Assembly: GCA_031082185.1 (NCBI GenBank)
Contig: JAVHLI010000008.1
Location: forward strand, 1-64,000
From: a bacterium
Lineage (GTDB): Bacteria; Sysuimicrobiota; Sysuimicrobiia; Sysuimicrobiales; Humicultoraceae
Length of the DNA stretch: 64,000 nucleotides
Reading direction: 5' to 3'
How positions within the stretch are numbered: the stretch's first letter is position 1; each line of letters opens with the position of its first letter. A program made the translations under genes and the position numbers. The notes below the pieces were generated by a model. The model was not told where the DNA came from. It searched no databases and saw only the letters and a program-made list of their open reading frames with translations. Positions 59,273 through 64,000 of the stretch are shown piece after piece.

Positions 59273-60807
59273 CATGCACCCTCCCTCTTTCCCAACCGCA
59301 ACCGCCCCAGCAGGCCCCGCAGGGCCGCGGAGGACGGCAGACGAGGCACGAAGGCGGAGAGCATCATGATCGTAAGGACCAGGCTGATGGGATTGGTGAC
59401 CAGTTCCAACAGGAAGGCGGGCACGCTCCCGCGGACCGACAGGATGGCCCTCCTGAAGTTGATGTCGGCGAGAGGGCCCAGAATGACGCCCAGCACCATG
59501 GGGCCGACCGGGTAGTCGCCCAGCTTCATGAAGTACCCCAGGATGCCGAACCCGATCATCCAGAAGACGTCGTAGATGTTGTTCTGGATGGCGTACGTGC
59601 CCACCACCGAGATCAGCGCGATCATGGGCATCAGTATCTTCTTGTTGACGTTGACGAGCTTCACGAACGGGCGGACCGCCATCAACCCGAAGATCAGCAG
59701 GAAGACGTTGGCCAGCGCGTAGGACGCCGCGATGAACCAGAACAGGTCCGGCATCTCCACCATGAGCAGGGGCCCTGGGCGCAGCCCGTGGATGAACAGC
59801 GCGCCGATGAGCACCGCGGTGACCGCGTCGCCTGGGATCCCCAGTGTGAGCATGGGGATGAGCGCCCCCCCAATGGCCGCGTTGTTGGCCGTCTCCGGAG
59901 CAATGACGCCCTCGATGGCGCCCTGCCCGAACGGCCGTGTGGGTTTGCGCACGGTCCTCTTGGCATGATCGTACGCCAGCAGGGCCGCGATCTCCCCGCC
60001 GGTTCCCGGCAGCGCGCCGACCATGATGCCCAGCACCGACGTGCGCAGGCTGAGCGGTAGAAACCGCAGCACGAGCGCCCACGACGGCAGGATGCGGCCC
60101 ACCTCGGGGATCTTGATCTGAGGCACGTCGCCGCGGCCGACCCTGCCCAACTGGTAGAACACCTCGGACAGCCCGAACAGGCCGATGAGGACCGCGATGA
60201 AGTGCACGCCGCCGATCAGCAAGGGCAACCCGAAGGTGAACCGGCCCTCGCCCGTCACGGGATCCATGCCGACCAGTCCCACCAGCACCCCGCCCGCGGC
60301 CGCTATGAGCGCCCTCGGCATGGACTTGGCACCCAGCCGGCTGACAAGCGACAGCCCCATCGCCACCAACAGGAAGTAGTCCCTGGGCGCGAACTTCAGC
60401 GCGAACTCGGAGATGAGCGGGCCGGCCACCACCAGGGCCACGAGGCCCAGGACTCCGCCGATAAACGACTGCACGGTCGAGAGCCCGATGGCCATGCCGG
60501 CCTCGCCGCGCTGTGCCATGGGATAGCCGTCGAACCCGGTGGCGACGGCCGACGGCGTCCCAGGGATGTTGATCAGGATTGCTGAGCGCGATCCCCCGTA
60601 GACGCCGCCCGCATAGATCCCCAGCATCATCGCCAGGGCCGGCTTGGTGTCCCACGCATACGTCATGGACACCAACAGCGCCGTGGCCATGGTCACCGAC
60701 AGCCCGGGGACCGCGCCCACGATAATCCCCCCCACCACACCCAGGGCGGAGAGCGCGACGTTCTGTGGAGAAAGGAACTCCCGGAATGCCTGCAGCGCCA
60801 GTTCGAT
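59272..60807 (-). CDS. tctA: Tripartite tricarboxylate transporter large membrane subunit (TctA)
   Basis: 511 residues if it begins at 60807. The first ATG/GTG in frame is 60738, in the middle of the first helix (VVGGIIVGAVPGLSVTMATA). The preceding 23 residues (IELALQAFREFLSPQNVALS and so on) match the usual TctA opening, and TAAGGAGG lies 7 bases before an ATC at 60807. Further motifs: ILINIPGTPSAVATGFDGYP, LRTSVLGIMVGALPGTGGEI, GIPGDAVTAVLIGALFIHGL. About twelve helices; cation-coupled import of a carboxylate captured by TctC. Confidence 0.93.
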   Translation of the reverse strand: MELALQAFREFLSPQNVALSALGVVGGIIVGAVPGLSVTMATALLVSMTYAWDTKPALAMMLGIYAGGVYGGSRSAILINIPGTPSAVATGFDGYPMAQRGEAGMAIGLSTVQSFIGGVLGLVALVVAGPLISEFALKFAPRDYFLLVAMGLSLVSRLGAKSMPRALIAAAGGVLVGLVGMDPVTGEGRFTFGLPLLIGGVHFIAVLIGLFGLSEVFYQLGRVGRGDVPQIKIPEVGRILPSWALVLRFLPLSLRTSVLGIMVGALPGTGGEIAALLAYDHAKRTVRKPTRPFGQGAIEGVIAPETANNAAIGGALIPMLTLGIPGDAVTAVLIGALFIHGLRPGPLLMVEMPDLFWFIAASYALANVFLLIFGLMAVRPFVKLVNVNKKILMPMIALISVVGTYAIQNNIYDVFWMIGFGILGYFMKLGDYPVGPMVLGVILGPLADINFRRAILSVRGSVPAFLLELVTNPISLVLTIMMLSAFVPRLPSSAALRGLLGRLRLGKREGA

Positions 60808-60819
60808 GACCGCGCCTCC

Positions 60820-61263
60820 TTAGGGCAGAATCACCAGGAACACCTGCCGGAACACCACGAACGTGACGGCCACGGCCACGGCCGCTATGAGTACTGACTT
60901 CCACCAGGCGGCCGCGCGCAGCCACAGGAAGGAGACCGCCAGGTACAGGAACGATGCGCCCACGAAGCCCAGCTTCCGCAGCACCACCCCGTAGAGGATG
61001 GCCATCAAGGCCGCGATCAGGGCCGTGGAACGAACAGCCCCGCCGTCGGAGGCCGCCGCTGGCTCTCCTGCCGTGCTTTCCCTCCATACAAGCAGGGCGC
61101 ACAGCAGCAGGACCAGGGCGACCAGGGCCGGGAAGACCCCGGGCGAGCCGGGGTCATGTCCGAAGTTGGACATCCGGCTCGCCCGGTGGAACACGAACCC
61201 CGCCAGCACAACAATACCTGCCGACTGCAGGCGCGTGGACAGCCTCCGGCGATCAGCCGACAT
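60820..61263 (-). CDS. tctB: Tripartite tricarboxylate transporter small membrane subunit (TctB)
   Basis: 147 residues from the ATG at 61263; the frame is open upstream but lies over tctC. Four predicted helices: LQSAGIVVLAGFVFHRAS, FPALVALVLLLCALLVW, ALIAALMAILYGVVLRKLGF and SVLIAAVAVAVTFVVFRQVF. TctB proteins are poorly conserved; position between tctC and tctA is the main support. Stop lies 12 bases before the tctA ATC. Confidence 0.87.
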   Translation of the reverse strand: MSADRRRLSTRLQSAGIVVLAGFVFHRASRMSNFGHDPGSPGVFPALVALVLLLCALLVWRESTAGEPAAASDGGAVRSTALIAALMAILYGVVLRKLGFVGASFLYLAVSFLWLRAAAWWKSVLIAAVAVAVTFVVFRQVFLVILP

Positions 61264-61271
61264 CGCCGGTC

Positions 61272-62312
61272 CTACTTGCGGGCAGGCCTGGGGATTCCGA
61301 ACATCTCCGGCGACTTCTGGGTCGCCTTGGCATCGTGGAGCAGCCAGGCGGTTACGGACTGCCACTGCTTGACCCACCGCATCGCCTCGTCGCCCGAGAG
61401 GTTCAGCGGCACGGCGCCGATGAGGTCGAGGAACTCCCGGGTATCCTCAGAGGCCACGGCCGGCCTGAACGCGTCGGCCAGCCGCCGCACCGCGGGCGCG
61501 GGCGTTCCCTTCTTGACCCACACGCCGAAGAACGGTCCCCACGGCAGGTAGGGACGGTACTCGGGCATCATCTGGCCCAGGGCCGGGACGCCGGGAGCGA
61601 CGTCCGCGGGCACGTTGTCTATGACGGCAAGGGCCCGCATCCGTCCGGCGCGGATGTGCTCGGCCACCGCCGCCATGACCGATACGTGGAAGTCAATGTG
61701 CCCCCCCAGAAGCGCCGGTATGGCAGGACCGTCACCATCAAACGGGATCGGGTTGAACTTCACGCCGCTGACCGCGGTCATCATTGCCCCGACGACGAAA
61801 GGCACGCCGCCGATTCCCGTGGAGCCGGCCTTGATCTGTCCGGGCTGCTGCTTGGCCAAATGGATCAACTCGGTAAGATAGCGCAGTTTAGAGTCGCTTC
61901 TCACAACCACCACAGGGATGCTGCGCGCGAACAGGTTGATCGGCTCGAACTCATCGAAGTTGCGCGGCGAGAGATCTAGGACGCCATAGATCGTTGGGTT
62001 CTCGGCCGCGTAGAGCAGCGTGTAACCGTCTGCCCGCTGGTCGAAGACGTACTGCATGCCCACGGCGCCGGAGGCGCCGGTCATGTTGCTGAGCACGACT
62101 CGCTGGCCCAACGCTCTCTCGGCCAGCGGGGTTATCCTGCGCGACACCCGGTCGGTGGTCCCCCCGGCGCCCCACTGGATGATCCCGGTGATGCTGCGCT
62201 CCGGATAGACCTGCGCTCTGGACGGAACAACCATAACGCCCCACGCCAGCGTCACCACCAGCGCCGGGATGAGCACGAACTTCAAGAGCCTGGAAGCCGC
62301 CTCTGCGTGCAT
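61272..62312 (-). CDS. tctC: Tripartite tricarboxylate transporter receptor (TctC/Bug family)
   Basis: 346 residues, first gene of the operon; GGAGG precedes the ATG. N-terminal signal: LKFVLIPALVVTLAWGVMVV, cleaved near SRA-QVYP. The Bug signature YPERSITGIIQWGAGGTTDR and LSNMTGASGAVGMQYVFDQR binds a carboxylate, with GSTGIGGVPFVVGAMMTAV following. The substrate of Bug proteins varies (citrate, tartrate, dicarboxylates, aromatic acids) and is not readable here. Confidence 0.94.
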   Translation of the reverse strand: MHAEAASRLLKFVLIPALVVTLAWGVMVVPSRAQVYPERSITGIIQWGAGGTTDRVSRRITPLAERALGQRVVLSNMTGASGAVGMQYVFDQRADGYTLLYAAENPTIYGVLDLSPRNFDEFEPINLFARSIPVVVVRSDSKLRYLTELIHLAKQQPGQIKAGSTGIGGVPFVVGAMMTAVSGVKFNPIPFDGDGPAIPALLGGHIDFHVSVMAAVAEHIRAGRMRALAVIDNVPADVAPGVPALGQMMPEYRPYLPWGPFFGVWVKKGTPAPAVRRLADAFRPAVASEDTREFLDLIGAVPLNLSGDEAMRWVKQWQSVTAWLLHDAKATQKSPEMFGIPRPARK

Positions 62313-62330
62313 CTCGTCATCCTCCTTCGG

Positions 62331-62353
62331 GCGAATCGATTCGAGCGAATCGG
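62331..62353. promoter_or_regulatory. Palindrome upstream of tctC, candidate operator
   Basis: CGAATCGATTCG (62332-62343) is a perfect 12-base palindrome, and the half-site GCGAATCG recurs immediately (62345-62352). It lies 20 bases before the tctC ATG in the transcribed leader or promoter. IclR regulators bind short imperfect palindromes, and an IclR gene is in this operon. Confidence 0.5.
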
Positions 62354-62409
62354 TCGCACTCTACCTGGCACTAGACCCCTGCATACTACTGTGCAGAACT
62401 CCATTCTAA

Positions 62410-62439
62410 AATCTACGGCCCGGCCGGCCTCCCTGTCAA
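62410..62439 (-). promoter_or_regulatory. Putative promoter of the tct operon
   Basis: On the minus strand a perfect TTGACA (-35, 62434-62439) and TAGATT (-10, 62410-62415) are separated by 18 bases. It lies about 100 bases before tctC, placing the palindrome in the leader. Confidence 0.55.
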
Positions 62440-62505
62440 GGCCCCATGTCTGGGCCTTGGAGCAGTAGCAAGAGGGCGGTGTCTCGGTATCGCGGGGGTA
62501 TGGGG

Positions 62506-63162
62506 TCAGCCGCGCTTGGGGCATGGGGGCGGGGCCTGCCTGATGCGCGCCAGGTCGGCCACCAGCGTCCAGACCGCCAGATACCCGAACAGGGCCGCGG
62601 AAAACCCTCGAAAGAGAGACACCGCGCCCGGGCGGAAGCCGGCGGCCTCCATGCGCGCCACGGCCAGGTGCCCGCCGTCCAGCGGAAGCAGCGGAAGCAG
62701 GTTGGATATCCCCACGCTCAGGTTGAGGGCGCCCGCCGCAGCCGCAAGGGAGCGTGGTCCTCCTCCGTCCGCGCTGTTCAGAAGCGCCAGAACGGAGAGC
62801 AGCCCGCCTACCTGCATGCGGGCGGTCTGTCCCGGTAGGAGCACCGGCGCCGGCACGCGGGCGGCCTGGCGCAGCAGCAGGCCTGCGGCAATGTTGGCCA
62901 GCGGCCCGGCCAGCAGGACCGGAACGCGCCGGGCCGGAGGAAGTCGGTCCACGTCAATCGCCGCGAACCCGCCTAGCGGGAGCGGCCGCAGAGTCACATC
63001 CACGCCGCCGACCTTCCGGCGCAGCAGGGGCGGCCCGAAGCCGACCCCTACCTCGCGCACCTCGCCCCCGGCGCGCCGGGCGGCGAGCGCATGGGCGAGC
63101 TCGTGCAGCATCACCGTTCCGCCGATTATGCCCGCAACCCTGGCCCAGCGTGCCCAGCCCAT
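62506..63162 (-). CDS. M50-family (site-2-protease-like) membrane metalloprotease
   Basis: 218 residues with GAGGAG before the ATG. Zinc-binding HELAH in GGTVMLHELAHALAARRAGG, VGVGFGPPLLRRKVGG, then NLLPLLPLDGGHLAVARMEA with the third ligand Asp. About four membrane helices. No PDZ domain, so this is a small sporulation-factor-like or general M50 protease. Its substrate is unknown. Confidence 0.88.
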   Translation of the reverse strand: MGWARWARVAGIIGGTVMLHELAHALAARRAGGEVREVGVGFGPPLLRRKVGGVDVTLRPLPLGGFAAIDVDRLPPARRVPVLLAGPLANIAAGLLLRQAARVPAPVLLPGQTARMQVGGLLSVLALLNSADGGGPRSLAAAAGALNLSVGISNLLPLLPLDGGHLAVARMEAAGFRPGAVSLFRGFSAALFGYLAVWTLVADLARIRQAPPPCPKRG

Positions 63163-63173
63163 CTTCTCCTCCG

Positions 63174-63215
63174 CTACTCCGCCCGTTCTACTCCGCCCGT
63201 TCTACTCCGCGGCGT
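63174..63215. repeat. Short 14-bp tandem repeats at the gyrA 3' end
   Basis: CTACTCCGCCCGTT occurs twice in a row (63174-63201), and a third partial copy (CTACTCCGC) includes the gyrA stop codon. Probably slippage between gyrA and the M50 gene; no protein coding effect is apparent. Confidence 0.8.
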
Positions 63216-64000
63216 CCTTCGCCGCGACTCGCGCCACGGCCGCGACGCGGTCACCGGCCTCCAGCCGCATCACCGCGACGCCCTGCGACTGCCGGCCGTG
63301 CGCCGTGATCTCCCGAACGGTGATCCGGTTGACGATGCCGTTGGCGGAGATCAGTAGCAGTTCGTCGTCGTCGTCCACCGCCCGCACCGCGGCCACCGGA
63401 CCTTTCTTGCGGGTGGTCTTGATGTTGATCACCCCAATCCCGCCGCGGCGCTTCAAAGGATACTGCGAAAAAGGCGTGCGTTTCCCGTATCCGGCCTCTG
63501 TTACGGTCAGCAGGGCGAGGCCCTCGCTGCTGTCGGCAACCCCCACAACGCTGTCATCGCCCTTCAGCCGGATGCCGATCACGCCGCGGGCGGTTCGCCC
63601 CATCTCGCGCACCTGGCCTGCCTTGAACCGGATCGCCCGGCCCAGCCGCGTGGCCAGCGCGATCTCGGTCTCCTTCTGGATATACCTGACGCCCACGAGC
63701 TCGTCGTCGCCCGCGAGCGTGATGGAGAAGATGCCGGCCCGCTTGGCGTTTATGAACTCCATCAACCCGGTCTTCTTGACCATGCCGCGGCGCGTCGCCA
63801 TAAACAGCGTCCCCGCCTCCTCGAAGGAGCGGAGGGGTATGATGGCGTTGACGCGCTCACCCTGTGAGACGTTGATCAGGTTGACCACCGGCAACCCCCG
63901 CGCGGTGCGGCCGGCTTCGGGGACCTCGTGCGCCTTGATCCGGTAGACCTTGCCGCGGTTGGTGAAGAACAACAGGAAGGCATGGTTGGTGGTCACCGCT
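63202..64000 (-). CDS. gyrA: DNA gyrase subunit A, C-terminal part
   Basis: About 265 residues of the C-terminal beta-pinwheel, open at the window edge. Blades with the repeated GyrA pattern are visible: FLLFFTNRGKVYRIKAHEVP, GTLFMATRRGMVKKTGLMEF, EIALATRLGRAIRFKAGQVR, ALLTVTEAGYGKRTPFSQYP and LLLISANGIVNRITVREI. A GyrA-box (QxxxGRxxxGV-like) is not in this piece but RTARGVIGIRL and HGRQSQGVAVMRL are blade ends. The catalytic half lies outside the window. It could also be parC-like; the pinwheel fits GyrA better. Confidence 0.9.
   Translation of the reverse strand, partial: AVTTNHAFLLFFTNRGKVYRIKAHEVPEAGRTARGLPVVNLINVSQGERVNAIIPLRSFEEAGTLFMATRRGMVKKTGLMEFINAKRAGIFSITLAGDDELVGVRYIQKETEIALATRLGRAIRFKAGQVREMGRTARGVIGIRLKGDDSVVGVADSSEGLALLTVTEAGYGKRTPFSQYPLKRRGGIGVINIKTTRKKGPVAAVRAVDDDDELLLISANGIVNRITVREITAHGRQSQGVAVMRLEAGDRVAAVARVAAKDAAE

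Noticed and set aside
57863-61102. A 1079-residue protein on the minus strand
   Set aside because: Only the first 1.4 kb is the dehydrogenase. The rest lies antiphase over tctA and tctB and lacks any domain.

Overview
The window comes from a high-GC bacterial chromosome. Ribosome-binding sites are AGGAGG-like, many starts are GTG, and several genes overlap as ATGA or GTGA. No rRNA, tRNA or CRISPR array was seen. The genes suggest an anaerobic or facultative organism that lives on amino acids, peptides and organic acids. It has two Dpp/Opp-type peptide ABC transporters, a selenocysteine-containing glycine/sarcosine/betaine reductase cluster, a tripartite tricarboxylate (TctABC) uptake operon and several CoA or aldehyde enzymes. 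I would guess an Armatimonadota/CSP1-3-like or similar deep-branching Terrabacteria lineage, but nothing here proves it.

Layout. 0-3 kb: peptide-transporter permeases and an M24 peptidase-like protein. 3.1-4.7 kb: a dead integron-type integrase followed by a toxin-antitoxin pair. 4.8-9.5 kb: a secreted protein, a secreted peptide built of 14-residue repeats, and a NarL-type two-component system. 9.5-13.3 kb: MoxR/DUF58/DUF4129 operon. 13.3-17.1 kb: esterase, ATP-grasp ligase and 5'-nucleotidase operon. 17.1-24.7 kb: a membrane phosphodiesterase/GMC oxidoreductase operon, a PLP amino-acid enzyme, an SdpI-like protein and an aldehyde dehydrogenase. 24.7-29.1 kb: aroC-GNAT-aroB-aroH-aroA operon. 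29.3-32.9 kb: an array of integron attC sites and small cassette genes, mostly toxin-antitoxin, with no working integrase nearby. 33-40.5 kb: membrane proteins and a second peptide ABC transporter. 40.7-46.3 kb: grdE-grdB-trxB-grdC-grdA cluster. 46.5-49.7 kb: IS21 debris, a fused aroK-aroB gene and a YedF-like selenium-associated protein. 51-62.3 kb: one long minus-strand catabolic operon. 62.5 kb to the end: an M50 protease and the 3' end of gyrA.

The most notable system is the reductase cluster. GrdA and GrdB each contain an in-frame UGA that must be read as selenocysteine, each followed by a perfect short hairpin in the SECIS position. A DsrE-type protein matching the C-terminal half of YedF lies about 3 kb away. 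GrdE (Cys-to-pyruvoyl proprotein) and GrdB would bind the amine substrate, GrdA would carry the carboxymethyl group, GrdC would contribute to acetyl transfer, and the TrxB-like flavoprotein would supply electrons; grdD, thioredoxin and sel genes are not in the window.

The second theme is decay of mobile DNA. The integrase, an IS3 transposase, IS21 genes, an AAA ATPase and possibly a HEPN toxin have each lost internal segments while both flanks survive. The attC-bounded cassettes at 29.3-32.9 kb are a CALIN (attC cluster lacking an integrase), and two of their genes end inside attC. Shikimate-pathway genes lie in three places (five-gene operon, aroKB fusion, aroD in the catabolic operon), giving two aroB copies, one with an altered NAD-binding motif.
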